Of a stretch of DNA of 39,415 nt, positions 1 through 7,750 are shown piece after piece (positions within the stretch are counted from its first letter, which is position 1; every line of letters begins with the position of its first letter). This DNA is from JACDBZ01 sp038233215. Its GTDB lineage: Bacteria > Chloroflexota > Limnocylindria > QHBO01. The position numbers and the translations under genes were made by a program. The notes beneath the pieces were generated by a model, which made no database searches, had not been told where the DNA came from, and worked only from the letters and a program-made list of their open reading frames with translations. The stretch is taken from positions 1 through 39,415 of the forward strand of contig JBBSML010000023.1 in assembly GCA_038233215.1 (NCBI GenBank), in the 5' to 3' direction.

Positions 1-114
1 GAGACGAAGGAGCCCGTCACGACCGACATCCAGCCGGACCTCTGTTTCGTGCGCGGAGGCGAGGATGTCGACTCCCGGCTGCGCGACCGGCTCTGCGACC
101 AGGATTCGTGCCAT
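1..114 (-). CDS. serA: D-3-phosphoglycerate dehydrogenase, N-terminal fragment (runs off the window)
   Basis: The reverse strand from an ATG at 114 reads MARILVAEPVAQPGVDILAS and stays open for 38 codons to the window edge. This matches the usual start of SerA, the NAD-dependent oxidation of 3-phosphoglycerate that begins serine synthesis (a first beta strand of the type ARVLVADPIAEEGVELL). Only the first part of the substrate/regulatory Rossmann half is present, so no catalytic residue is visible. It lies 30 bases downstream of the LCP gene stop at 145. It has its own candidate -10 (TAGACT, 125-130), 10 bases before the ATG, and no clear Shine-Dalgarno. Other members of the 2-hydroxyacid dehydrogenase family remain possible. 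Confidence 0.72.
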   Translation of the reverse strand, partial: MARILVAEPVAQPGVDILASAHETEVRLDVGRDGLLRL

Positions 115-124
115 CAGTGTGGCG

Positions 125-130
125 AGTCTA
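125..130 (-). promoter_or_regulatory. Candidate -10 hexamer of serA (TAGACT)
   Basis: TAGACT on the minus strand ends 10 bases before the serA ATG at 114. No ribosome-binding site separates them and no good -35 is visible. The same hexamer stands 8 bases before the start at 12751, so the transcript probably begins within a few bases of the start codon. Confidence 0.35.
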
Positions 131-144
131 GCGCCGCAACCGGA

Positions 145-1479
145 TCAGGGACTGGGACCCGGGCCGCCGTCAGCGACACGTCCTCCGTAGATCCGATCGC
201 CGAGTTCCAAGATCGCCTCGACGTTCGGTAGGAGGATGTAGCCGGCGGCACTGTTCGGCTCGACGGTCACATATTCGGGCGGGGTCAGCACCACCCGTTC
301 CAGACCTCCCAGATCGGCATCCTGGATCTCGGCAGCGAGGCCCGGGATCCGGCCCGACGGGATGTCGGTGGCCACGTTGTCGCGAACGGCGTCGAGCAGC
401 CCGGGCAGGGTCACCAGCAGATTTCCGGCGGTCAGCTTCTCGGCTATGGCTGTAAGCAAGATCTGCTGTCGCTCGGCTCGGGTGAAATCGCTCTCACCCA
501 CGCTCTTCCTCGAGCGGGCGTAGGCGAGTGCTGTGCTTCCGTCCAGGTGCTGCTCCCCCGCCTCCAGATAGAACCCGCGCTGACCGGTCAGCGTGTCCGG
601 GTAATTCGGATCGTCGATGGTGCGCTCGACCGTGACGTCCACGCCACCAATGGTATCGATCACCTGGCGCAGGCTCTCGATGTCGATGGCGATGAAATAG
701 TGGATCCGAGTGCCGAGAAGCGTCCCGATTGCCGCCTTCAGGGTCGCCGGCCCACCCTCGGGATACGCGTTCCGGTCCGCACGAGCGGCCGCGAGCAGCG
801 AGTTGAGCTTCGCGTTGTAGACCCTCCCGTCGCCGAGCGGCACGCCATACAGGTCTCGGGGTACCGAAACCATGGCTCCCTCTCCGGTGACCGGGTCGAG
901 CGAGGCAACCAGCATCGTGTCGGTAAGATGCTGGTCCCTTCCCGGTGCCAGGTCGATGCCGACCAGCAGAACCGTGACCCGTTCTCCGAGCTCAACCGCC
1001 GGCTGGATCGATGGCGGCGCGACATCGATGGCGCCGCCGCCCTCCTCGTGTCCGCCCAATCCGCCACCGCCCTCGAGCGCCACGCTGCCGAGCGTGTCAA
1101 TCGCCTTCGATGCGTAGTACGCCGGAAGTGCATGCATCGCGATGGTCACCACCACCAGGCCGGCGGTCAGCCAGGTCGGAACGCTCCGGAATGTCAGGCG
1201 AGAGCGCTCCCCGTGTGCCTGGAGGATGGCGACCAGCCGCCAGCCCAACAGCGCGACATCGAGCACGATGAGAGCCGTGAGCACGCGGGCATCCAGAAGG
1301 CGGCTGACGAATCCTCTGCCGCCCAACATGATCGTGAGCACGCTCAGTACGACGATAAGCAGCACCGGAATCGCCAGGAGCCACGCGAAGGCCCACTGGC
1401 CGTTGTACGCCTGCCCGATCCCGGGGAACAGGAATGAGAACAGCGCCGCCGCCGCGGAACGCGGGTCAGACGGTCGCAC
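145..1479 (-). CDS. LytR-CpsA-Psr (LCP) family glycopolymer transferase with four-helix N-terminus
   Basis: LCP enzymes move lipid-linked wall polymers onto peptidoglycan at the outer face of the membrane. From about residue 168 the 444-residue protein shows the LCP signatures: LLVGID, a DT pair, SVPRDLYG, the YNAKLNSLL segment, IGGVDV, and LDGSTALAYARSRK followed by DFTRAERQQ. The first ~125 residues are unusual. They contain SFLFPGIGQAYNGQ and about four hydrophobic helices, where most LCP proteins have one. The open frame extends upstream into ppa, so I chose the GTG at 1479. It leaves a short leader before the conserved SFLFPG segment, as in the paralogue at 15766. A TATACT lies at 1528-1533. 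There is no good Shine-Dalgarno; an ATT at 1494 has GGAG spaced 7 and is an alternative. Confidence 0.88.
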   Translation of the reverse strand: MRPSDPRSAAAALFSFLFPGIGQAYNGQWAFAWLLAIPVLLIVVLSVLTIMLGGRGFVSRLLDARVLTALIVLDVALLGWRLVAILQAHGERSRLTFRSVPTWLTAGLVVVTIAMHALPAYYASKAIDTLGSVALEGGGGLGGHEEGGGAIDVAPPSIQPAVELGERVTVLLVGIDLAPGRDQHLTDTMLVASLDPVTGEGAMVSVPRDLYGVPLGDGRVYNAKLNSLLAAARADRNAYPEGGPATLKAAIGTLLGTRIHYFIAIDIESLRQVIDTIGGVDVTVERTIDDPNYPDTLTGQRGFYLEAGEQHLDGSTALAYARSRKSVGESDFTRAERQQILLTAIAEKLTAGNLLVTLPGLLDAVRDNVATDIPSGRIPGLAAEIQDADLGGLERVVLTPPEYVTVEPNSAAGYILLPNVEAILELGDRIYGGRVADGGPGPSP

Positions 1480-1527
1480 AGCTCGAGAACGAATCGGGAA
1501 ACTCCGGCTGCATTCGGGCGGGCGGCG

Positions 1528-1533
1528 AGTATA
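1528..1533 (-). promoter_or_regulatory. Candidate -10 (TATACT) of the LCP gene
   Basis: TATACT on the minus strand lies in the 108-bp divergent gap between the LCP gene (GTG 1479) and ppa (ATG 1588). It would give a leader of roughly 40 bases. The -35 region is weak. Confidence 0.4.
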
Positions 1534-1574
1534 GCCAGACGCCGACAATCGACGGAATGTTGCGCCTGTTCGGG

Positions 1575-1580
1575 CATACT
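1575..1580 (+). promoter_or_regulatory. Candidate -10 (CATACT) of ppa
   Basis: CATACT ends 7 bases before the ppa ATG at 1588, with no Shine-Dalgarno between. This spacing fits a leaderless transcript starting at or next to the A of the ATG. Confidence 0.35.
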
Positions 1581-1587
1581 GGCACGC

Positions 1588-2121
1588 ATGCAGCAGCCGA
1601 TGAGCAGGCCGCCGGTCGAGGTGACCGTCGAGATCCCGTCCGGCAGCCGCAATAAGTACGAGTACGACCACGCCCGCCATCGGTTCGTGCTCGATCGCGT
1701 GCTGTACTCAAGCGTTCATTACCCGTGCGACTACGGCTTCATCGACGGCAGCATGGCCGATGATGGCGATCCGCTCGACGTCCTCGTCGTGATCGCCGAG
1801 CCGACATTTCCGGGATGCGTCGTGCGCGCGCGCCCGGTCGGCGTGCTCGACATGGCAGACGAGAAGGGCCACGACTTCAAGATCCTGGCCGTCGCCCACG
1901 ACGATCCTCGCTGGGAATCAACACACGCGCTCGAAGACCTCTCGCCGCATCGGCTCCTTGAGATCGAGACCTTCTTCCGGACCTACAAGACACTCGAGAA
2001 GCGGCCGACCGACGTCAGGGGCTGGCTCGGCGCCGAAGATGCCTGGCGCATCATCGACATCGCCATGAGGGCCGGGACGACCAACGATCCGACCACCCTG
2101 CGCCCCGGAACGTGGCGCTGA
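1588..2121 (+). CDS. ppa: Family I inorganic pyrophosphatase
   Basis: This soluble metal-dependent enzyme hydrolyses pyrophosphate and pulls biosynthetic reactions forward, including nucleotide-sugar synthesis. At 177 residues it has the usual bacterial length. Visible landmarks are EIPSGSRNKYEYD near residues 12-24 (substrate Lys and Glu region), SSVHYPCDYGFI, and the family signature DDGDPLDVLVV around residues 57-67 with the metal-binding aspartates. The later KFKIL-type segment appears as HDFKILAV. ATG 1588 is the first start. A second ATG at 1600 would remove four residues and is possible. The gene is divergent from the LCP gene and convergent with the glycosyltransferase at 2126, leaving only four bases between stops. 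Confidence 0.95.
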   Translation: MQQPMSRPPVEVTVEIPSGSRNKYEYDHARHRFVLDRVLYSSVHYPCDYGFIDGSMADDGDPLDVLVVIAEPTFPGCVVRARPVGVLDMADEKGHDFKILAVAHDDPRWESTHALEDLSPHRLLEIETFFRTYKTLEKRPTDVRGWLGAEDAWRIIDIAMRAGTTNDPTTLRPGTWR

Positions 2122-2125
2122 ATAC

Positions 2126-3292
2126 TCAGCCGCGGAGCCCCGCGTACACCGAGAGGAGCACATCGGCGGCATTCGACCAGTTGTAGCGCTCCTCCACGGC
2201 GGCGCGTCCCCGCTGCCCCATCGCGAGCGCACGCCCCGGATCGGAGAGGATCCGGTTGACCGCCGCCGCGATGTCCGCTGGCCTGCTCGTGCCCACGACG
2301 AGGCCGCAGCCGCTGTCCCGGACGACCTCGCGCACCTGTGGGAAGTCGCTGGCGACGACGGGAACTCCCGCCGCCATGTACTGAAACAGCTTGTTCGGCA
2401 ACGAATAGCGGTAGTTCAGGCATGAGGGCACGATGGGGCTCACGCCCACATCCGCCGATGCGGCGTAGTCAACCACCTGGTCGGGCGGGACCGGGGCGAG
2501 CAGATGCACACGTTCGCCGGTTCCGGCGACACCAATACGCCGCGCGAGCTCTGGCTCCAGCGGTCCGCTGCCGAGGAGAACCAGATCGGCGCCATCGAAG
2601 TCCGGGGCCGCGTCAACAAGCTCCTCCAGCCCGCGGCCACCCATCAAGGCACCCAGGTACAGCACCAGTCGACGATCGGCGGCGATCTCCGATCCATCCG
2701 ATCGGTCGCGAAGATCGCGTGCCGCGACCGGGAGGTGATCAGGATAGTTATGGACCAGCTCAACCCGATCAAGGCCATATCGGCGCGCCAGATGATCCGC
2801 GATCGGCCGACTGACGGTGATGACCGCGGCGGCTCGCGGAACGAACGCGCGCTCGATCAGCCGATACGTCACCTGGCTCAGCGCGAAATAGAGTGGTGAG
2901 CGGTCGCGACGCGGACGTCCCAGCCACAGGTCGTGCGCGTCATAAACGAACGGTACGCCGGCGCGTCGCGCGGCGAGCGCCACGGGAACGAGAGCATTGC
3001 TATCGTGGGCATGGAGGACATCAGGCTGCAGGCGCAGCAGCACGCTGATCAACCGGAGCTCGTGGGCCAGGTACCTCAGGCCGGGCACGGCGGTCGCCCG
3101 GCGGCGCACGCGGATGACCGCGGTACCGTTGCGATGCTCACGCGACGGCAGGCCGGCGGCGGCATCGGCGACAACGGTGACCCTGTACCCGTCTCCAAGC
3201 AGTGTGCGCGCCTCCTTCTCGACGCGCGAGTCGTGGGTGTAGGGGTTCCGCACCAGCATCACCACGTGTCCCTTCACCGGGCGCTCAGGCAC
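2126..3292 (-). CDS. GT4-family glycosyltransferase
   Basis: This is a GT-B fold retaining glycosyltransferase that would add a sugar to a lipid-linked glycan at the cytoplasmic face. The 388-residue protein has an N-terminal acceptor half (VVMLVRNPYTHDSRVEKEA, then HAHDSNALVPVALAARRAGVPFVYDAHD). The C-terminal donor half contains LVLYLGALMGGRGLEELVDA and NKLFQYMAAGVPVVASDFPQ, the usual GT4 nucleotide-sugar loop. The frame extends further upstream, but the GTG at 3292 has AGAGG spaced 8 and overlaps the end of the preceding gene (stop 3285-3287) by 8 bases, arguing for translational coupling. An ATG at 3259 would cut the first beta strand. The specific sugar cannot be inferred. It resembles the protein at 28754 in its DSRV segment. 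Confidence 0.88.
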   Translation of the reverse strand: MPERPVKGHVVMLVRNPYTHDSRVEKEARTLLGDGYRVTVVADAAAGLPSREHRNGTAVIRVRRRATAVPGLRYLAHELRLISVLLRLQPDVLHAHDSNALVPVALAARRAGVPFVYDAHDLWLGRPRRDRSPLYFALSQVTYRLIERAFVPRAAAVITVSRPIADHLARRYGLDRVELVHNYPDHLPVAARDLRDRSDGSEIAADRRLVLYLGALMGGRGLEELVDAAPDFDGADLVLLGSGPLEPELARRIGVAGTGERVHLLAPVPPDQVVDYAASADVGVSPIVPSCLNYRYSLPNKLFQYMAAGVPVVASDFPQVREVVRDSGCGLVVGTSRPADIAAAVNRILSDPGRALAMGQRGRAAVEERYNWSNAADVLLSVYAGLRG

Positions 3293-4208
3293 GTCGATGC
3301 CTCTTCGCGAGCAAGCCGCGCCAGATGGAATCGAGGTCGGCCTGCCAGCGCTCGACGCTGAAGCGTTGGACTGTCTGGGCGATCTCGTCAGGATCGTAAT
3401 CTGGCACTCGTGCCAGAGCGCCGGCGAAGTCCCCATCGGCCACGAGCGTGCCGTTCACGCCGTCGATGACAATGTCGCGCAGTCCGCCGACGTCGTTCGC
3501 CACCACCCAGCGGCCGCTCGCGATGCTCTCCACCGCCACGAGGCCGAATGGCTCGGCGGTCGACGGAACCAAGACCACATCGTGGGCTGCCATGAGCTCC
3601 GGAATCTCGGCGGGCGGGACATCCCTGATCCCCGGACCCACCATGGTGTCGGCCAGGCCCACCGCCACTTCGTGGCCCTTGCGCGGGTTGCGGCCGCCCA
3701 GGTAGACGACGCGGCGGTCGGTTGGACGCGGCGTCGGCCGGTAGCGATCGAGCGGGATGCCGGGCGGCGCGATGAGCGCGTCGCCGCCGAGGCGGCGAAC
3801 GTGAGTCCGGGTGTCACCGGAGTTCGTGACGATGGCATCCGCATGCCGGATGACCCACCGGGTCAGCATGCGGTAACCGCGGCCCCGGTTCGCCGCCTCG
3901 CGCACGTCAGTGCCGTGGGCGTACACCAGGATCGGAACACGCCGCAGGCGCGCCGTGATCCAACCCACGAGCCCGGCCGGGTAGACGACGTGCGCCTCCA
4001 CCCCATCGAACTGGCCTCGCACCCGGACCGTGTCCCACACGAATTTCAGCAGCGCGAGGGTCCAGTGGCGGTGCTGATGCATCGCGCGCGCGATCGTGAC
4101 GTTTCGCATGCCTCGACAACGATTCGCCACAAAGATGCCGCTGGATGGCGCGTCGGGTGTCGGCCAGATCCGCGTCACGATCAGCAGGCGCAGATCGGAA
4201 CCAGCCAT
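3285..4208 (-). CDS. GT4-family glycosyltransferase
   Basis: The protein of 307 residues starts MAGSDLRLLIVTRIWPTPDA. It has the GT4 donor-site segment VVLVPSTAEPFGLVAVESIASG (EPFGLV..E motif) near residue 215, and RVVYLGGRNPRKGHEVAVGL at the start of the C-terminal half. ATG 4208 has AAAGGAG spaced 5, one of the best ribosome-binding sites here. It couples to the next gene through an 8-base overlap. It is a paralogue of the protein at 5740-6639; the two share 33 consecutive identical residues (from DVGGLRDIVI to ARVPDY) and a 29-base identical DNA run (3442-3470 and 5891-5919). The pair flanks the flippase gene, suggesting duplication around it. Its acceptor is unknown. Confidence 0.88.
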   Translation of the reverse strand: MAGSDLRLLIVTRIWPTPDAPSSGIFVANRCRGMRNVTIARAMHQHRHWTLALLKFVWDTVRVRGQFDGVEAHVVYPAGLVGWITARLRRVPILVYAHGTDVREAANRGRGYRMLTRWVIRHADAIVTNSGDTRTHVRRLGGDALIAPPGIPLDRYRPTPRPTDRRVVYLGGRNPRKGHEVAVGLADTMVGPGIRDVPPAEIPELMAAHDVVLVPSTAEPFGLVAVESIASGRWVVANDVGGLRDIVIDGVNGTLVADGDFAGALARVPDYDPDEIAQTVQRFSVERWQADLDSIWRGLLAKRHRRA

Positions 4209-4230
4209 CTTTCTCCTTTACCATCGCAGC

Positions 4231-5730
4231 GTGACCACCGAGAGCGCCGAGCCGAGCCCGCGAAGGGCGGCAGTTGCGCCTGAACCCCGGCCGCAGCCGT
4301 TGCGGAGGATGCTAGGCGAATCCGCGGTGTATGGCCTCGGCGGCGTCGCCAACCAGGCGCTGGCGATCGTCCTGGTGCCGATCTATGCCCGCCAGCTCGG
4401 CGTCGCTGACTTTGGCACGGTCGCCATCCTGACGACGACGCTGTCGCTCGCCACCCTCGTGGCGACGGCTGCCCTCCCACAGGCGTTCTTTCGCGCGTAC
4501 CTCAAGGACGCTCAGGATGAGCACGAGCGCGATGCCGTCCTACAAACCACCCTGGGCCTGCGAATCATCATCTCCACGCTCGCCCTGCTGGCCTTCACGG
4601 CGCTCTCGCTGCCGCTCGCCATCGCACTCATCGGATCCGCTTCCGCCTGGCTGCTCATGGCGCTCATCGGTCCCATCGTGTTCTTCGACACCCTCAACCT
4701 CGTCCCGCTCTCCCTCCTGCGTGCCAGGCGGCGTCCTCGGTCGTACGCCGCCCTCTCGTTCAGCCGGGCGGTTCTCGGAAGCCTGCTGATCGTGCTCTTC
4801 GTCGTGGTCCTCGGCATGGGCGTGATGGGCGTCGTGCTCGGCTCGCTCGGCTCATCAATCGTGACAGCCATGCTCGGCATGCTTGTGCTGGCGGGTGAGC
4901 GGCGGCCGGCACTGGGGCTCGACGGTCGACTGGTGCGTCACATGCTCGCCTTCAGCCTCCCGCTCGTGCCCGCTTCGGTGGCGGGCTGGACCCTCAATCT
5001 CTCTGATCGATATCTCGTCCAGGCACTCTTGGGCCGAGAGGCGGTCGGCCTGTACTCGGCAGGCTATACGGTCGGGTTGGCCATCAACGCGCTCGCCGTC
5101 GCCCCGTTCACCCTGGCCTGGGGGGCTGCCTACTGGGAGATCTCACGACAGGCAGATGCGCGGGAAGTGATTGCGCGCGTCTTGACCGCCTTCACGGTGC
5201 TGGCGTCGTTCCTGGCTCTCGGCCTTGCGGCACTCGGCACCGATGCCATCCGCATCCTCCTCACCCCGCCATTCGAGCCCGCGCGCTTCGTCACGCCGTT
5301 CAGCGCGTTCGCCTATGTCCTCTATGGCATCTTCACCATCGTGTCGACCGGGCTGAACCTGGAGTCGCAGACGCGCCGAGTCCCCATCATCCTGGGAGGT
5401 GCGGCCATCGGCAGCGTCCTGCTCAACCTGGTCCTCATTCCGGCGCTCGGCTATCTCGGGGCCGCCGTGTCGACGCTCGTGAGCTACGCGGTCCTGGCCC
5501 TGGCCGCCGGAATCGTGTCACAGCGCTACTACCGCGTACGGTGGGAGATCAGCCGGGTCTTCGCGAGCCTTGCGCTGGCGATGATCCTCGCCGCGGCCGC
5601 GCTGATCGGTCCCGACCACCTCGCCTGGCGTCTCGCGTGCCTCGTCGCGTATCCGGTACTGGTAGTCGCGCTGCGGATCGCCCCCATGCGTCGCCTGGCT
5701 CCCGTGTTGGCTCTCCTCGACCGTCGGTGA
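4231..5730 (+). CDS. Wzx-like polysaccharide flippase (MOP superfamily)
   Basis: This integral membrane protein likely translocates undecaprenyl-linked oligosaccharide units across the membrane. The 499 residues hold about 12-14 hydrophobic helices separated by short basic loops. The N-terminal pattern (LRRMLGESAVYGLGGVANQALAIVLVPIYARQLG.ADFG) is typical of the polysaccharide biosynthesis family; later helices include PLVPASVAGWTLNLSDRYL and GLYSAGYTVGLAINA. The open frame extends back to 4096 inside the divergent gene. GTG 4231 begins the natural N-terminus, with a candidate -10 (TACCAT, 4219-4224) 6 bases upstream and no Shine-Dalgarno. Glycosyltransferases surround it on both sides, supporting a role in exporting a surface glycan. 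It ends 9 bases from the convergent stop at 5740. Confidence 0.9.
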   Translation: MTTESAEPSPRRAAVAPEPRPQPLRRMLGESAVYGLGGVANQALAIVLVPIYARQLGVADFGTVAILTTTLSLATLVATAALPQAFFRAYLKDAQDEHERDAVLQTTLGLRIIISTLALLAFTALSLPLAIALIGSASAWLLMALIGPIVFFDTLNLVPLSLLRARRRPRSYAALSFSRAVLGSLLIVLFVVVLGMGVMGVVLGSLGSSIVTAMLGMLVLAGERRPALGLDGRLVRHMLAFSLPLVPASVAGWTLNLSDRYLVQALLGREAVGLYSAGYTVGLAINALAVAPFTLAWGAAYWEISRQADAREVIARVLTAFTVLASFLALGLAALGTDAIRILLTPPFEPARFVTPFSAFAYVLYGIFTIVSTGLNLESQTRRVPIILGGAAIGSVLLNLVLIPALGYLGAAVSTLVSYAVLALAAGIVSQRYYRVRWEISRVFASLALAMILAAAALIGPDHLAWRLACLVAYPVLVVALRIAPMRRLAPVLALLDRR

Positions 5731-5739
5731 TCGTCCGGA

Positions 5740-6639
5740 TCAGCTCGCCGCCCACGGAGCGACCTCGTCCCAGATTGCCGCCATCGCATCCTGCGAGCGC
5801 TCAAGGCTGAAGCGCTCGACGGTGCGACGCAGCTCGAGAGGCTCGTAATCCGGAACCCGCGCCAGCGCTCCGGCGAAGTCGCCATCCGCGACGAGCGTGC
5901 CGTTCACGCCGTCGATGACGATATCTCGCAGCCCTCCGACGTCGCTGGCCACGACCCATCGGCCGCTTGCGATCGCCTCAACCGCCACCAGGCCGAATGG
6001 CTCGGAAACTGACGGGATCAGCACGACATCGTGCTCCGAGATGAGTGCCGGGACCTCGTGAGGCTCCACGTCGCGCAGCCACGGCCCAACGAGTGTGTCG
6101 GCAAGCCCGACCGCCACCTCGTACCCCTTGCGCCGGCTGCGTCCGCCCAGATACAGGACGCGGCGACCTGCCGGACGAGGCGCGACCGTGAACGTGGCGA
6201 GATCCACTCCCGGAGGCGCGATGGTCGGCTCGACGCGCATCTCGCGAATGTGGCGCGCCGTATCGGTCGAGTTGGTGACGACGCGATCGGCGTGCCGCAG
6301 GACGAATATGGTGAGCCAGCGGATGAGCAACGGCTTGCGTCGCCAGTCGCGCACGTCCCGTCCGTGGGCGTACACGACCAGCGGCACCCGACGCAGGCGG
6401 GCCAACGCCAGACCCGCGAGCCCGGTCGGCACAGCCATGTGCGCCTCGATGCCTCGGATCGACCCCCGAACGCGCAATGCGTCGACAAAGAGAAACGAGT
6501 ACAGAAGGGGCCAGGGGCGCCGATCCGGTCGTGGCTTCACCACCCGGATCCCCGTGACACCGCGGACGCGCTCGCGCACGAAGATGCCGAGGCTCGGGCG
6601 CTCCGGAGTCGGCCAGATGCGGGTGAGAACGATGATCAT
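5740..6639 (-). CDS. GT4-family glycosyltransferase (paralogue of the 3285-4208 gene)
   Basis: The 299-residue protein begins MIIVLTRIWPTPERPSLGIF. It carries RRVLYLGGRSRRKGYEVAVG and the donor loop VVLIPSVSEPFGLVAVEAIASG. The frame runs upstream to 7014, but that extension overlaps the neighbouring glycosyltransferase and is not protein-like. ATG 6639 overlaps the upstream stop as ATGA (6636-6639) and has AGGGG spaced 7, so translation is coupled. It shares 33 identical consecutive residues with the protein at 3285-4208, and overall the two align from end to end. It probably acts on the same class of acceptor; the sugar specificity is not visible. Confidence 0.87.
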   Translation of the reverse strand: MIIVLTRIWPTPERPSLGIFVRERVRGVTGIRVVKPRPDRRPWPLLYSFLFVDALRVRGSIRGIEAHMAVPTGLAGLALARLRRVPLVVYAHGRDVRDWRRKPLLIRWLTIFVLRHADRVVTNSTDTARHIREMRVEPTIAPPGVDLATFTVAPRPAGRRVLYLGGRSRRKGYEVAVGLADTLVGPWLRDVEPHEVPALISEHDVVLIPSVSEPFGLVAVEAIASGRWVVASDVGGLRDIVIDGVNGTLVADGDFAGALARVPDYEPLELRRTVERFSLERSQDAMAAIWDEVAPWAAS

Positions 6640-7694
6640 CGCGACCCCTGCTCCAGGAGGGCGACAACCTGTGTCGCTCGCTGCGTCCACGAGGAGCGCT
6701 CCGCCGCCGCGACCGCGTTCATCGACCAGCGGTCGAGCTCGCCGGCGTCCGCGCGCAGGAGCCGCTCGAGCCCGGCGGCCATCTCGTCCACGGTGTCCTG
6801 CACCACGATCCCCGCATCGGCCTCGCGTACGACCCGTGCCTGCTCGAGGCAGTCGGTGACGACGAGGGGCCGGCCGTAGCTCAGGTATTCCATCACCTTG
6901 ATCGGCACGGCCAGATCGTTGTAGGGACTCCGTAGACGCGGCTGGATGGTCGCGACGACCTCCGGCAGGAGGGCGTGGATCCCGACACCGGAGGCGTGGA
7001 CGACACGCATCCACGCCGGTCGAGGCTCAGGCGGCTCCTCGCTCGGCCGCGAGACGACGATGACGCGCAGGTGATGCCCCGCCGCCCGCACGCGCTCGAC
7101 CGACCCGATCAGCAGGTTCAGCCCGTGGGCGGCATACCGCATTCCGCCCACGAACAGGAGCGTGCCTGCGTCGTCATTCCGCGGCACCATGACCGGCGCG
7201 GGACTACCGGGCGGCAGGAGCAGGGGTTCCGGGAGGGAATCATGGACCGCCGCGGCGAGGCCACGTGAGGGGTATGCGGTGCGCGAGGAGACTCGACGCA
7301 GGAGACGGATGGCCGGCAGGAACAGGGCCTTCGCCGCCCGTCGTTTCAGCGTCGTCGCGACGTAGTACTCGTCAAACAGGTATTGGGCGTCGCGAACGTA
7401 TGTCAGTACCGGGATGCCCAGCGCCCGAGCGAGGGCCAGAAATGCGATGTCGGTTTCTGACGGCAGGGTCGAGCTATTCTCGACGTAGATTCCGTCCAGG
7501 CCGCGAAGCCTGCCCGACCATGCGAACCGCACGAGCGGAACCCTCCGTTCGGCTCGATGGCCGGCAATCACCTCCAACTCGGCCAGCTCGCTCAGCGCCG
7601 ATCGGAGATGCGTGATTCGAGCCGTCGCGCCCCAGAGCCCCTGGTCGAGGGGATACATCGAGACGAGGAGCAGCCGCGGACGAGAAACGGACAG
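6636..7694 (-). CDS. GT4-like glycosyltransferase; start codon uncertain
   Basis: The protein has a GT-B layout: RPRLLLVSMYPLDQGLWGA at the N-terminus, AGTLLFVGGMRYAAHGLNLLIG opening the donor half, and LAVPIKVMEYLSYGRPLVVTD as the C-terminal sugar-nucleotide loop. The start is a problem. Between the glnA stop (7751) and the first conserved strand there is no ATG, GTG or TTG. The first ATG (7658) would delete the beta strand RPRLLLVS. A CTG at 7694 has AGAGG spaced 7 and keeps the strand, so I use it (352 residues). A GTG at 7784 inside glnA is the alternative. It overlaps the next gene by ATGA. It may be co-transcribed with glnA, though a functional link to nitrogen is not apparent. Confidence 0.8.
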   Translation of the reverse strand: MSVSRPRLLLVSMYPLDQGLWGATARITHLRSALSELAELEVIAGHRAERRVPLVRFAWSGRLRGLDGIYVENSSTLPSETDIAFLALARALGIPVLTYVRDAQYLFDEYYVATTLKRRAAKALFLPAIRLLRRVSSRTAYPSRGLAAAVHDSLPEPLLLPPGSPAPVMVPRNDDAGTLLFVGGMRYAAHGLNLLIGSVERVRAAGHHLRVIVVSRPSEEPPEPRPAWMRVVHASGVGIHALLPEVVATIQPRLRSPYNDLAVPIKVMEYLSYGRPLVVTDCLEQARVVREADAGIVVQDTVDEMAAGLERLLRADAGELDRWSMNAVAAAERSSWTQRATQVVALLEQGSR

Positions 7695-7750
7695 CGCAGG
7701 ACCTCTGAAACCGGGCGGTCGGTTGGCGCGTGATTCTACCGCGGCGCTCC

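Noticed and set aside
49..231. Small plus-strand open frame at the left edge
   Set aside because: It overlaps the serA start and the LCP gene end on the other strand; no ribosome-binding site and no protein-like pattern.
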